Source of the DNA: Salibacterium lacus
Lineage (GTDB): Bacteria; Bacillota; Bacilli; Bacillales; Marinococcaceae
Assembly (NCBI RefSeq): GCF_042684865.1
Contig: NZ_JBHUML010000002.1
Coordinates: forward strand, 434,001-498,000
Reading direction: 5' to 3'
Length of the DNA: 64,000 bases
Positions 17,076-25,660 of this stretch are shown one piece after another. The number at the start of each line of letters is the position of its first letter. Position 1 is the first letter of the stretch. The position numbers were made by a program, and so were the translations under genes. The notes beneath the pieces are model-generated. The model ran no database searches. It worked only from the letters and a program-made list of their open reading frames with translations, and was not told the DNA's origin.

Positions 17076-17149
17076 TAGATTAGAATAGCCAGTACATGAG
17101 AAGAGTAGAGCAGAGAGTGATGAGAATAGCAGAGATGAGCGCAGCAGAG
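17076..17149 (+). promoter_or_regulatory. TRAP-binding site of the trp leader
   Basis: A run of (G/T)AG triplets, mostly repeating every five bases: TAG at 17076, 17081 and 17086; GAG at 17098, 17103, 17108, 17113 and 17122; TAG at 17127; GAG at 17132, 17137 and 17147. Twelve in all, eleven of them downstream of the predicted start of transcription. CAG near-matches fill the phase at 17090 and 17142. Two-base spacers predominate, as in known TRAP sites. With mtrB in the same window the assignment is firm. Confidence 0.93.
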
Positions 17150-17167
17150 CATGGATTGGATACGTGT

Positions 17168-17196
17168 GCCTGAAACAGCGCTGTTTCAGGCTTTTT
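17168..17196 (+). terminator. trp leader attenuator (intrinsic terminator)
   Basis: A perfect inverted repeat GCCTGAAACAGC / GCTGTTTCAGGC (17168-17179 with 17180-17191), then five T residues. It begins 19 bases after the last TRAP triplet, so trp-loaded TRAP can favour it over an antiterminator. I could not pick out the antiterminator strand by eye; AGGCAC at 17055-17060 pairs with GTGCCT at 17166-17171 but lies before the predicted start of transcription. Confidence 0.9.
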
Positions 17197-17238
17197 AAAT
17201 GATTATACCCTTCCCCGTCTATATGCAGCGGCGGTTTC

Positions 17239-17303
17239 CGTGTGAGCCGCCTCACGCGCTTTACTCCTGCCCGCTCTCTTCTTCCAATACGTAAAGAGGT
17301 GAG
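17239..17303 (+). promoter_or_regulatory. Alternative hairpins controlling the trpE ribosome binding site
   Basis: CTCAC-GCG-CTTTAC (17251-17264) can pair with GTAAAG-AG-GTGAG (17291-17303), which contains the trpE Shine-Dalgarno sequence AGAGGTG. The same CTCAC can instead pair locally with GTGAG at 17242-17246 in an 8-bp hairpin (17239-17246 with 17251-17258). The two structures exclude each other. This parallels the Shine-Dalgarno-blocking hairpin of the B. subtilis trp leader. Confidence 0.6.
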
Positions 17304-17306
17304 CAC

Positions 17307-18821
17307 ATGTCCGAGACATCATTTTCAACATTTTGTAAACAGGCACAAAACTACAGTATGATTCCCTATGTCCGTACATTTTTTACCGATACTCTGACCC
17401 CGATAGAAGTGTTTCAGAAGTTTCAGGAAGAAGCGGTCTTTCTGCTGGAAAGTAAAGATGAAGCTTCCCCGTGGTCCAGGTATTCTTTTATTGGACTGCA
17501 TCCTCAATTTACCATTACGGACCACGGTGGCAGCTATGCGTTTGCTGATGAAAAAGGAGCGCTCCTGAAGGAAAACACTTCGCTTTCGGTTCTCTTTGAC
17601 GAAGCAATCCAGTATCTTGCGCCCGCTCCGCCGGAAGTTGATATTCCTTTTCTGGGCGGTGCTGTTGGTGTCATTCCGTATGACAGCATCGAAGATTTTG
17701 AACCCGATCTTCAAAGGGAAGAAGACGATCCCCGGGAAGATCATGTCACCCTGCAGTTTTGTGAAACGATTATAGCCATGGATCATGAAAACAGGGAACT
17801 GACATTTATCCATTACAACAAAGATACAGATGTTTCCCTGTCCGAAAGATATGACCATGCGGCTGCCGGGGTGAAGCAGCTTTTGGATGTTTTGACAACA
17901 GGGGGCCGGACGACCGGCTCTCTTCAGGATCCCCTTGGGAAAAAGGCCGAAGCTGATTTTTCAAAGGTATACTCGTACTACCCGAAAGAAAAATTCGAAC
18001 AGGATGTCGAACGCATCAAAGAATATATAAATGCAGGCGACATTTTTCAGGCTGTTCTGTCCCAGCGCTTTGAGCGGACAGTATCCGTTGAAGCTTTTGA
18101 TATCTACCGGGCACTCCGGATGATCAATCCTTCCCCGTACTTGTTTTATTTGAAGCTTGGGGAAAAAGAAGTGGTCGGCAGCTCACCGGAAAGACTTGTT
18201 CAGGTGCAGGACCGCCGTATTGAAATCCATCCTATCGCCGGAACAAGAAAGAGGGGGCGTTCCGTGGAAGAGGATGAAGAATTGACCCGCGAGCTCCTTC
18301 AGGACGAGAAGGAACGCGCCGAACATTACATGCTTGTTGATCTGGCCAGAAATGACGCGGGAAGAGTTGCAGAGTACGGATCGGTACAAACGCCGGTCCT
18401 GCTGGATATAGGGAAGTTTTCCCATGTTATGCACATCATTTCCAAAGTAACCGGGGAGCTCAAAAAAGAAATAACGCCTATTGAAGCGCTGCAGGCGTCT
18501 TTTCCCGCAGGAACCGTTTCAGGAGCGCCGAAATTCCGTGCGATGGAAATACTCAAAAGTCTGGAGCCGCACCGCCGCGGCATTTATTCGGGTGCAGTCT
18601 GTTATCTCGGGTATGACGGCAATATTGATTCCTGTATTTCCATCCGAACCATGGTTGTTGAAAACGGCAAAGCAAAGATACAGGCTGGTGCAGGCATTGT
18701 AGCGGATTCTGTGCCAGAAAAAGAGTACGAGGAAACACAGAATAAAGCAGCAGCTCTGCTTAGGGCGGTTGAAGCGGCAGAAGCGGTTTTTTCGGAAAAG
18801 GGGGACAATCATCATGTTTAA
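17307..18821 (+). CDS. trpE: Anthranilate synthase component I
   Basis: TrpE makes anthranilate from chorismate with ammonia passed from a glutamine amidotransferase subunit. That subunit (TrpG/PabA) is not in this operon, as in B. subtilis, where it lies in the folate operon. The 504-residue protein has the family segments GAVGVIPYD, the catalytic region GDIFQAVLSQRF near 240 and the C-terminal block FPAGTVSGAPK with IRTMVVENGKA and QAGAGIVADSVPE. The Shine-Dalgarno AAGAGGTGAG can be masked by a leader hairpin. First gene of trpEDCFBA. Confidence 0.96.
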   Translation: MSETSFSTFCKQAQNYSMIPYVRTFFTDTLTPIEVFQKFQEEAVFLLESKDEASPWSRYSFIGLHPQFTITDHGGSYAFADEKGALLKENTSLSVLFDEAIQYLAPAPPEVDIPFLGGAVGVIPYDSIEDFEPDLQREEDDPREDHVTLQFCETIIAMDHENRELTFIHYNKDTDVSLSERYDHAAAGVKQLLDVLTTGGRTTGSLQDPLGKKAEADFSKVYSYYPKEKFEQDVERIKEYINAGDIFQAVLSQRFERTVSVEAFDIYRALRMINPSPYLFYLKLGEKEVVGSSPERLVQVQDRRIEIHPIAGTRKRGRSVEEDEELTRELLQDEKERAEHYMLVDLARNDAGRVAEYGSVQTPVLLDIGKFSHVMHIISKVTGELKKEITPIEALQASFPAGTVSGAPKFRAMEILKSLEPHRRGIYSGAVCYLGYDGNIDSCISIRTMVVENGKAKIQAGAGIVADSVPEKEYEETQNKAAALLRAVEAAEAVFSEKGDNHHV

Positions 18822-19851
18822 AGAGATATTAAAGACATGTATGGAAGGCAAAAGCCTATCGGAGAAACAGGCAGAAGAAGCAATGGACGAAATTATGGAA
18901 GGTCGGGCTACAGAAAGTCAGATCGCAAGCCTTTTAACGGTGCTTCGCTACCGCGGGGAAACAGTGGAGGAAATGACCGGCTTTGCAGCTTCTATGCGGA
19001 GTCATGTCATACCGATGAAGCATGAGGAAGAATACGTTATAGATACGTGCGGCACCGGAGGCGATATGAGCTCCACTTACAATATATCGACAGCATCCGC
19101 CATCGGCTTATCTTCGCTGGGTGTTCCTGTAGCCAAGCACGGAAATCGGTCGGTATCTTCAAAAAGCGGCAGTGCCGACGTTCTGGAAGCCCTCGGGATC
19201 CCTGTGCAGACGACCCCGGAAACAGCGGCAGAGTCATTGCGGCGGCACCATCTGGCATTTTTGTTTGCTCCTTTATACCATACATCGATGAAGCATGCCG
19301 TCACACCGAGAAAAGAAATCGGATTCCGAACTATTTTTAACCTCCTTGGACCACTCACGAACCCGGCCGGAGCGCGTGCCCAGGTCATCGGGGTGTTCGA
19401 CAAAGACTACGGTAGAAAAATGGCAGAAGTATTAAACAGACTTGGTGCTGAGCGGGCGCTTTTTGTGACAGGCAGTGACGGAATGGATGAAATTACGACC
19501 GCCGGCATAACGTATGCAGCGGAACTGCGGGACGGTGAAGTGAAAGAATATACCGTTAGTCCTGAAGATTTCGGACTCCGCACGTCACCGGTTAAAGACG
19601 CACAAGTGCAGAATGTACAGGAAAGTGCTGCACTCATTCGATCTGTACTAAAAGGCGGAAAGTACGGGGCTTCCAGAGATATTCTGCTCATGAATATGGC
19701 AGCGGGTCTTTATACAGCAGGTCAGTGCCGTACGCTTGAAGAAGGGGCTGTGCTTGCTGCAGAAGTGATCGATAACGGCACGGTCATGCAGCACTTGAAT
19801 AATCTGCAGCAGAGCGGGGTGGATGCAAATCATGCTTCATCGAATTCTTGA
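18814..19851 (+). CDS. trpD: Anthranilate phosphoribosyltransferase
   Basis: TrpD joins anthranilate to PRPP. The 345-residue protein has the family motifs DTCGTGGDMSSTYNIST near residues 76-92, AKHGNRSVSSKSGSADVLEALG and GPLTNPA. ATG 18814 lies inside the last codons of trpE (8-base overlap) behind GGGGGAC; an upstream in-frame ATG is inside trpE. Overlap implies translational coupling. Confidence 0.96.
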   Translation: MFKEILKTCMEGKSLSEKQAEEAMDEIMEGRATESQIASLLTVLRYRGETVEEMTGFAASMRSHVIPMKHEEEYVIDTCGTGGDMSSTYNISTASAIGLSSLGVPVAKHGNRSVSSKSGSADVLEALGIPVQTTPETAAESLRRHHLAFLFAPLYHTSMKHAVTPRKEIGFRTIFNLLGPLTNPAGARAQVIGVFDKDYGRKMAEVLNRLGAERALFVTGSDGMDEITTAGITYAAELRDGEVKEYTVSPEDFGLRTSPVKDAQVQNVQESAALIRSVLKGGKYGASRDILLMNMAAGLYTAGQCRTLEEGAVLAAEVIDNGTVMQHLNNLQQSGVDANHASSNS

Positions 19852-20587
19852 TACCAAAAGAGATGAACTAAAGACACTGACGATGCCGGAGGAGGCACCG
19901 GTTACGAAATATTCCCTGACAAAAGCATTGAGGGCGGATCCAGATGCGGTGCAGGTCATTGCCGAGGTGAAAAAAGCATCGCCGTCAAAAGGTTTGATTC
20001 GTTCTCCGTTTGATCCCGCGGATATTGCCCGCCAGTATGAAAAAGGCGGCGCGGCAGCCCTTTCCGTATTAACCGATGAAACATATTTTCAGGGAAGCAG
20101 GGATTATTTAACAGAAGTGAAGCATAAAACCGGATTGCCCGTCCTCCGCAAAGATTTTATGATAGAGGAAGTACAGATTGAAGAAAGCAGACGAATGGGG
20201 GCGGATGCCGTACTGCTGATTGCAGCCGCCCTTGAGCCGAAAAAGCTTCATGATTTGTATCATGCGGCTGTGGAAAAGGGAATGGAAGTCCTAGTGGAAT
20301 GCCATTCTCTGGAGGAGCTGGAGGCTGTGCTCGGGTTGTTTAAGCCGATGCTCATAGGTATTAACAACAGGGATTTGACAACATTTGAAACATCTCTTGA
20401 CGTAACGAAGGAACTGAGCCCCCGGATTCCCCCGGAAAGCCTGCTGGTTAGTGAAAGCGGCATTTACACACCTGAAGATATGGCCTTTGTACAGAACACA
20501 GGGGCCCGGGCCGTTCTCGTAGGGGAGTCTCTGATGCGTCAGGACAATGTGGAAACCGCATTGAAAAAGCTGAGAGGAGTGATCTGA
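19832..20587 (+). CDS. trpC: Indole-3-glycerol phosphate synthase
   Basis: TrpC closes the pyrrole ring to form indole-3-glycerol phosphate. The 251-residue TIM-barrel protein shows VIAEVKKASPSKG near 46-58, LRKDFMIEE, GINNRDLTTF and LVSESGIYTPED, in order along the barrel strands. I chose ATG 19832, nine bases after GGGGTGG; ATG 19823 directly abuts that site. It overlaps trpD by 20 bases. Confidence 0.96.
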   Translation: MLHRILDTKRDELKTLTMPEEAPVTKYSLTKALRADPDAVQVIAEVKKASPSKGLIRSPFDPADIARQYEKGGAAALSVLTDETYFQGSRDYLTEVKHKTGLPVLRKDFMIEEVQIEESRRMGADAVLLIAAALEPKKLHDLYHAAVEKGMEVLVECHSLEELEAVLGLFKPMLIGINNRDLTTFETSLDVTKELSPRIPPESLLVSESGIYTPEDMAFVQNTGARAVLVGESLMRQDNVETALKKLRGVI

Positions 20588-20588
20588 A

Positions 20589-21248
20589 ATGACAGCACCG
20601 AAGCTGAAACTCTGCGGTCTGCACTCTCTGGAAGATGTTATCGCGGTCTCGGAATCAAGTGCTGATTTTGCCGGCTTTGTGATGGCAGAGAGCCGCCGGC
20701 GGGTCACTCCTGAATCCGTAAAAAAATGGCTCGACGCGTGCCCGCTCCCCGGGAAGAAAATTGCCGTGTTATTTGTCAACGAAAAAGCAGCCGAAATAGA
20801 ACGGGTGGTGGAAATACTGGACCCGGATATTATTCAGTTTCACGGGGATGAACCCCTTCATCATCTTGAACATATCAAACAATCCACCGGAAAAGAAATC
20901 TGGAAGGCTGTGCCTCATGAAGAACAGACCCTGGAGAAAATGGAGCAGTACACCGGAACGGCCGACGGCTTCATTATAGATGCAAAAGTGAAGGGAGCGC
21001 GGGGCGGTACCGGACAGCGGTTTGACTGGTCTCACATCCCCCGTTATGTTTCATTTGGAAAAGACCGCGGCCTCCCTTTATTGATTGCAGGTGGAGTGAC
21101 ACCCAAAAACGCAGGCGAACTGCTTTCCTTTCAACCGTGGGGTGTCGACGTATCGAGCGGTATAGAAAAAGAAGGAAAAAAAGATAAATCCCTTGTGATG
21201 GAAATGGAAAAGAGGTTGAACAGCAATGAAAACCATGTATCCCGATGA
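20589..21248 (+). CDS. trpF: Phosphoribosylanthranilate isomerase
   Basis: TrpF isomerises N-(5'-phosphoribosyl)anthranilate, the step before TrpC. The 219-residue barrel protein has the opening KLCGLHSLED with the catalytic Cys near residue 8, QFHGDEP near 82 and LIAGGVTPKN. GTGQRFDW precedes the end of the barrel. The start is one base after the trpC stop with GAGGAG upstream, and the end overlaps trpB by 23 bases. The N-terminal motif reads LCGL where KICG is common. Confidence 0.95.
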   Translation: MTAPKLKLCGLHSLEDVIAVSESSADFAGFVMAESRRRVTPESVKKWLDACPLPGKKIAVLFVNEKAAEIERVVEILDPDIIQFHGDEPLHHLEHIKQSTGKEIWKAVPHEEQTLEKMEQYTGTADGFIIDAKVKGARGGTGQRFDWSHIPRYVSFGKDRGLPLLIAGGVTPKNAGELLSFQPWGVDVSSGIEKEGKKDKSLVMEMEKRLNSNENHVSR

Positions 21249-22422
21249 AAAAGGAAGATATGGAAATTTCGGCGGTAAATTTGTGCCGGAGACGTTGATG
21301 TATGCCCTGGAGGAATTGGAGAAAGCGCTGGACGAGGCGATGGAAGATCCATCGTTTATGGATGAATACCACCAGACACTCCGTGAGTATGCAGGAAGAC
21401 CGACAGCTCTGACGTACGCGGAACGAATCACACATTATCTCGGAGGTGCTTCGGTCTATCTGAAACGAGAAGATCTCCTGCACACCGGGGCGCATAAACT
21501 GAACAATGCCATCGGACAGGCTCTGCTTGCCAGGAGAATGGGAAAGAAAAAAATTGTTGCCGAAACAGGTGCCGGACAGCACGGTGTTGCAACGGCTACG
21601 GTATGTGCTGCCATGGGCCTTGAGTGCAAAGTGTTCATGGGGGAGGAAGACACACGCAGACAGGAGCTGAATGTCTTTCGGATGGAACTGCTTGGAGCGG
21701 AAGTCGTACCGGTGCACTCCGGAAGTAAAACATTAAAGGATGCCACCAATGACGCGATACGGTACTGGGTGGCAAACGTGGAAGATACATTTTATCTCAT
21801 TGGTTCCGTTGTCGGCCCTCACCCCTATCCGAGAATGGTACGGGATTTTCAGAGAATTATAGGGGACGAAACAAGAGAACAGACAGTGCAGAAAACAGGC
21901 TCCCTTCCGGACGCTGTCTTCGCCTGTGTAGGCGGGGGCAGTAATGCGATCGGAATGTTCCACCCTTTTCTTGATGACGATGTAAAGCTTTACGGTGCTG
22001 AAGCGGCCGGAGAGGGCATGCACACCGATAAACATGCAGCCACGATTAACAAAGGAACAAAAGGTGTTATTCATGGTTCGCTCACGTATTTGATTCAGGA
22101 TGAGAACGGTCAGATTATAGAACCATATTCCATTTCGGCAGGTCTTGATTATCCCGGTATAGGACCCGAGCATGCTCATTTAGCCGAATCAGGACGTGTG
22201 ACCTATGAAGGTGTAACGGATAAAGAAGCACTGGATGCATTAACCCTTTTAACAAAAAAAGAAGGAATTCTTCCCGCCGTGGAATCAGCGCACGCCCTGC
22301 ACCTTGCTTTTCAGCAGGCAGAGCAGATGTCAAAGGATCAATCCATCGTGATCTGTCTCTCGGGCCGAGGCGATAAAGACGTGCATTCCATTAAGGAATT
22401 CATGGAAAAGGAGACCCAATGA
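21226..22422 (+). CDS. trpB: Tryptophan synthase beta chain
   Basis: TrpB condenses indole with serine on pyridoxal phosphate. The 398-residue protein has KREDLLHTGAHKLNNA with the PLP lysine near residue 91, ETGAGQHGVATA and the phosphate-binding CVGGGSNAIG. The SGRGDKD motif is near the end. ATG 21226 sits ten bases after GAGG; ATG 21235 is a possible alternative. The reading frame starts inside trpF. Confidence 0.97.
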   Translation: MKTMYPDEKGRYGNFGGKFVPETLMYALEELEKALDEAMEDPSFMDEYHQTLREYAGRPTALTYAERITHYLGGASVYLKREDLLHTGAHKLNNAIGQALLARRMGKKKIVAETGAGQHGVATATVCAAMGLECKVFMGEEDTRRQELNVFRMELLGAEVVPVHSGSKTLKDATNDAIRYWVANVEDTFYLIGSVVGPHPYPRMVRDFQRIIGDETREQTVQKTGSLPDAVFACVGGGSNAIGMFHPFLDDDVKLYGAEAAGEGMHTDKHAATINKGTKGVIHGSLTYLIQDENGQIIEPYSISAGLDYPGIGPEHAHLAESGRVTYEGVTDKEALDALTLLTKKEGILPAVESAHALHLAFQQAEQMSKDQSIVICLSGRGDKDVHSIKEFMEKETQ

Positions 22423-23228
22423 TGGAGAAAACCAGAGTGCAAAAAGCAGCGGAACAGACAGAATACCCGCTCTTCATTCCTTTTATCATGGCAGGCGACC
22501 CTGATCCGGAAACGACCATTGATCTCGCTCTGAAGCTTGAGGAAGCCGGCGCACATATCCTTGAACTCGGTATTCCGTATTCCGATCCGCTCGCTGACGG
22601 GCCGCTTCTGCAGCGGTCCGCCTCCCGCGCCTTGCACAACGATATGAGTCTGCGGCGTGCTGTTGAGCTGATTCCGGTTATGCGGCAGAGGGGTCTGACC
22701 ATTCCCGTAATCGCTTTTACTTATTACAATCCTGTACTGCAGATGGGGGAGCAGCACTTTTTTGATGAATTAAAAGAAAACGGCGGCGACGGTGTTTTAA
22801 TACCTGATCTTCCTTACGAAGAAAGCAGAGAAATCCATAACATGGCCGCCGCACACGAACTTGTAAACATAACGCTTGTTGCGCCGACATCCGGAGACCG
22901 TATTGAAAAACTCGCCGGGGAAGCAGAAGGGTTTCTGTACTGCGTATCGAGTCTGGGCGTGACAGGGACGAGAGACAGTTTTCCTCCGGAAGCTTACTCC
23001 TTTATTGAAAAAGTGAAAAAGAACAGCAGTGTTCCGGTCGCAGCTGGGTTCGGAATATCCAATCCAGCCCAGGTTCAAAGCCTGGAGGGTGTATGTGACG
23101 GTGTTATTGTAGGAAGCGCAATTATGAAAAAAGTGGAGGAGAACCTGGAACATTTCAAGAATCCGGAAGAGAGATCAAGAGCACTTGATGCGGTAAAATC
23201 GTTTGTGTCCTCTCTCATTTCGTCGTAA
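22419..23228 (+). CDS. trpA: Tryptophan synthase alpha chain
   Basis: TrpA cleaves indole-3-glycerol phosphate and channels indole to TrpB. The 269-residue barrel protein has the catalytic Glu in LELGIPYSDPLADGP near residues 47-61 and the second catalytic acid in GVLIPDLPYEE. The phosphate loop GFGISNPAQV is near 212. ATG 22419 overlaps the trpB stop (ATGA); another ATG follows three bases later. Last of the six trp genes. Confidence 0.96.
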   Translation: MMEKTRVQKAAEQTEYPLFIPFIMAGDPDPETTIDLALKLEEAGAHILELGIPYSDPLADGPLLQRSASRALHNDMSLRRAVELIPVMRQRGLTIPVIAFTYYNPVLQMGEQHFFDELKENGGDGVLIPDLPYEESREIHNMAAAHELVNITLVAPTSGDRIEKLAGEAEGFLYCVSSLGVTGTRDSFPPEAYSFIEKVKKNSSVPVAAGFGISNPAQVQSLEGVCDGVIVGSAIMKKVEENLEHFKNPEERSRALDAVKSFVSSLISS

Positions 23229-23274
23229 GATAGAGAAAGAAGATTTTGTGAAATGATGAAAGGTGCAGATGACG

Positions 23275-24381
23275 ATGAAGGTAAAAACACAAATTATCGG
23301 TATGGAGCCTTACAAACCAGGCAAACCGATGGAAGAGGTAAAGCAGGAACTTGGTCTTTCTGAAGTGCATAAACTGGCATCCAATGAAAACCCACATGGT
23401 CCTTCCCCGGCTGCGGCTGATGCTGCGGCCGACGCTGCCGGCCATCCGGAAATTTACCCGGACGGCTACGCGGCAGAGCTCCGCTCGGCAGTAGCTGTGC
23501 ATCTGAATATAGATCCGTCGCAGCTTATTTTCGGTGCGGGATCCGATGAAGTTATTCTGATGTTGTGCCGTGCGCTTTTAACACCGGAAACAAACACAGT
23601 GATGGCAGCGCCCACATTTTCCCAATACAAACATAATGCTGTTGTGGAAGGGGCTGAAATAAGAGAAGTTCCTCTGAAAAACGGGTATCATGATCTTCCG
23701 GCGATGCTCGAACGGGTGGATGAACACACCCGGATCATTTGGGTGTGCAATCCTAATAATCCTACAGGTACGTATACAACGAAAGAGGAATTCGAATCTT
23801 TCATAGAGCAGGTGCCGTCGGATGTCCTCGTCGTTTCCGACGAAGCCTACATTGAATACGTTACAGCGCCTGACTATCCGGACACTCTTTCTTTATTGGA
23901 GGACTACCCGAATCTTATGGTACTCCGTACTTTTTCAAAAGCATACGGGCTGGCTTCGTTCCGGGTCGGGTACGGTGCAGGTTCAAAAGAACTCGTACAG
24001 GCACTTGACCCAATCCGGCCTCCATTTAATACGACAACGATCGCGCAGAAAGCAGCTGCAGCCGCTTTGCAAGATCAGGACTATGTAGAAAGCTGCCGGA
24101 GAGAGAACAGGGAAGCGCTGGATGAATTTGAACGTTTCTGCGAATCACACGGTCTGTCCTATCTTCCGTCCCAGACGAACTTTCTGCTGATGGATACCGG
24201 CATTCCAGGAAACACAATGTTTGATTCGCTGCTGAGAAAAGGGTTTATCGTTCGTTCCGGCGAGCCCCTCGGCTTCCCTGATTCCATACGGGTGACTGCG
24301 GGAACAAAAGAACAGAATCGATTATTCCTGAAGGCTTTGGAAGAAAGTTTGAACGAAAACAGCGCCTTGTCTGAACAGTAA
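23275..24381 (+). CDS. hisC: Histidinol-phosphate / aromatic aminotransferase
   Basis: HisC in Bacillus serves two pathways: histidinol-phosphate in histidine synthesis and the final transamination to Phe and Tyr. That explains its place after trpA. The 368-residue class II aminotransferase has KLASNENPHGPSP, NPNNPTGTY, DEAYIEY and FSKAYGLASFRVGYG with the PLP lysine near 222. ATG 23275 is placed nine bases after AAGGTG; ATG 23269 and GTG 23263 also lie in frame. Confidence 0.95.
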   Translation: MKVKTQIIGMEPYKPGKPMEEVKQELGLSEVHKLASNENPHGPSPAAADAAADAAGHPEIYPDGYAAELRSAVAVHLNIDPSQLIFGAGSDEVILMLCRALLTPETNTVMAAPTFSQYKHNAVVEGAEIREVPLKNGYHDLPAMLERVDEHTRIIWVCNPNNPTGTYTTKEEFESFIEQVPSDVLVVSDEAYIEYVTAPDYPDTLSLLEDYPNLMVLRTFSKAYGLASFRVGYGAGSKELVQALDPIRPPFNTTTIAQKAAAAALQDQDYVESCRRENREALDEFERFCESHGLSYLPSQTNFLLMDTGIPGNTMFDSLLRKGFIVRSGEPLGFPDSIRVTAGTKEQNRLFLKALEESLNENSALSEQ

Positions 24382-24392
24382 TGTTGAACGGC

Positions 24393-24421
24393 CGCTCTGC
24401 CAGTGCGCAGAGCGTCTGTTT
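24393..24421 (+). terminator. Weak hairpin between hisC and tyrA
   Basis: CGCTCTGC / GCAGAGCG stem (24393-24400 with 24407-24414), loop of six bases, followed by the imperfect T-run TCTGTTTT. It may reduce rather than stop transcription into tyrA. Confidence 0.45.
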
Positions 24422-24466
24422 TGTGTGCAGGGAATCAGACACACAGGTAAGAAGGAGGAACAAGCA

Positions 24467-25567
24467 GTGCCAAGGAACATTTGTGTAGTAGGGATGGGGC
24501 TGATAGGCGGTTCCATTGCCTTGTCCATTAAAAATGAACACGATGTACATATTACCGGAGTCGATATTGACGAAAATCAGCTGAGGCTTGCGCGTTCGCT
24601 GGGTGTCATTGATGAGGATACGACCGATATTTCCACGGCGGCAGCAGATGCAGAACTGATTATTCTTGCTGTACCTGTAACAAAAACGGAAGTAATGATA
24701 GAACAACTGCTCGGTATACCCCTGCGGCAGGGGGCCATTGTTACAGATGTTGGAAGCACGAAAAAAAGGATTGTGGAAAAAGCCGATATGCTGCATGAAA
24801 AAGGGGTTGAATTTGTCGGAGGCCACCCGATGGCAGGGTCGCATAAAAGCGGCGTCCAGGCTGCCAAGGCACATTTATTTGAAAATGCCTTTTATGTACT
24901 GACCCCGGTTCAGGGTACTTCTGCTTCTACTATTGTGCAGCTGCAGGATTGGCTCAAGGGAACCCGTGCTCAATTTCTGGAACTGACAGCGGATCAGCAT
25001 GATGAGCTGGCCGGGCTGATCAGCCATTTTCCGCATATTATTGCAGCAGGTCTTGTGCAGCAGGTAAAAAATACTCATAAAGACGACTCTCTGGTAACAA
25101 GAATGGCAGCAGGAGGCTTCCGTGATATCACACGGATCGCTTCGGCCAGTCCGGTTATGTGGCGGGATATTCTACTTCATAATAAACAGGTGATGCTTGA
25201 TCTTATGAACCAGTGGAAAGCCCAGATGGAATCCGTAGAGGCTATGCTTGAAGAAGAAGACAGTGACGGCATACTTGAATATTTCGGATCCGCCAAGTCG
25301 TTTCGGGATGGACTTCCCGCCAAAGAACAGGGAGTACTTCCTTCCCACTATGATCTTTTTGTGGATGTACCGGACCATCCCGGTGTCATATCCGACGTCA
25401 CCGGCATGCTTGCTGAAAGCGGGATCAGCATTATCAATATCAGAATCATTGAAACGAGAGAGGATATTATGGGCGTCCTGCAGCTGACGTTCCGTTCCGA
25501 TCAGGAAAGGCTTGAAGGAAAAAACCGGCTCGAACAAGCCTTTTATGAAACATATATTATGAACTAG
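24467..25567 (+). CDS. tyrA: Prephenate dehydrogenase with C-terminal ACT domain
   Basis: TyrA oxidatively decarboxylates prephenate to 4-hydroxyphenylpyruvate for tyrosine. The 366-residue protein has the NAD loop GMGLIGGS at 8-15 and the catalytic segment GGHPMAGSHKSG near 121-132 with its His pair. From about residue 295 there is an ACT domain (VDVPDHPGVISDV) expected to bind an aromatic amino acid for feedback control. GTG 24467 follows an excellent AAGGAGGAA. B. subtilis has aroE next; here the operon stops at a terminator. Confidence 0.96.
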   Translation: MPRNICVVGMGLIGGSIALSIKNEHDVHITGVDIDENQLRLARSLGVIDEDTTDISTAAADAELIILAVPVTKTEVMIEQLLGIPLRQGAIVTDVGSTKKRIVEKADMLHEKGVEFVGGHPMAGSHKSGVQAAKAHLFENAFYVLTPVQGTSASTIVQLQDWLKGTRAQFLELTADQHDELAGLISHFPHIIAAGLVQQVKNTHKDDSLVTRMAAGGFRDITRIASASPVMWRDILLHNKQVMLDLMNQWKAQMESVEAMLEEEDSDGILEYFGSAKSFRDGLPAKEQGVLPSHYDLFVDVPDHPGVISDVTGMLAESGISIINIRIIETREDIMGVLQLTFRSDQERLEGKNRLEQAFYETYIMN

Positions 25568-25569
25568 AG

Positions 25570-25618
25570 AACCTGCAGAGAAGGAAGCGTACAGCTGACG
25601 TTTCCTTCCAGGTTTTTT
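25570..25618 (+). terminator. Intrinsic terminator of the supraoperon
   Basis: Two-part stem after tyrA: AACCTG with CAGGTT outside, AAGGAAGCGT with ACGTTTCCTT inside, then six T residues. Confidence 0.85.
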
Positions 25619-25626
25619 GGAGATAC

Positions 25627-25654
25627 TTGACAAAAAGGTGAAAAAAGTTATAAT
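25627..25654 (+). promoter_or_regulatory. Strong sigma-A promoter of an orphan short transcript
   Basis: Perfect TTGACA (25627-25632) and perfect TATAAT (25649-25654) with a 16-bp spacer, eight bases after the tyrA terminator. It is the closest match to consensus in the window. Confidence 0.85.
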
Positions 25655-25660
25655 AGGGTA

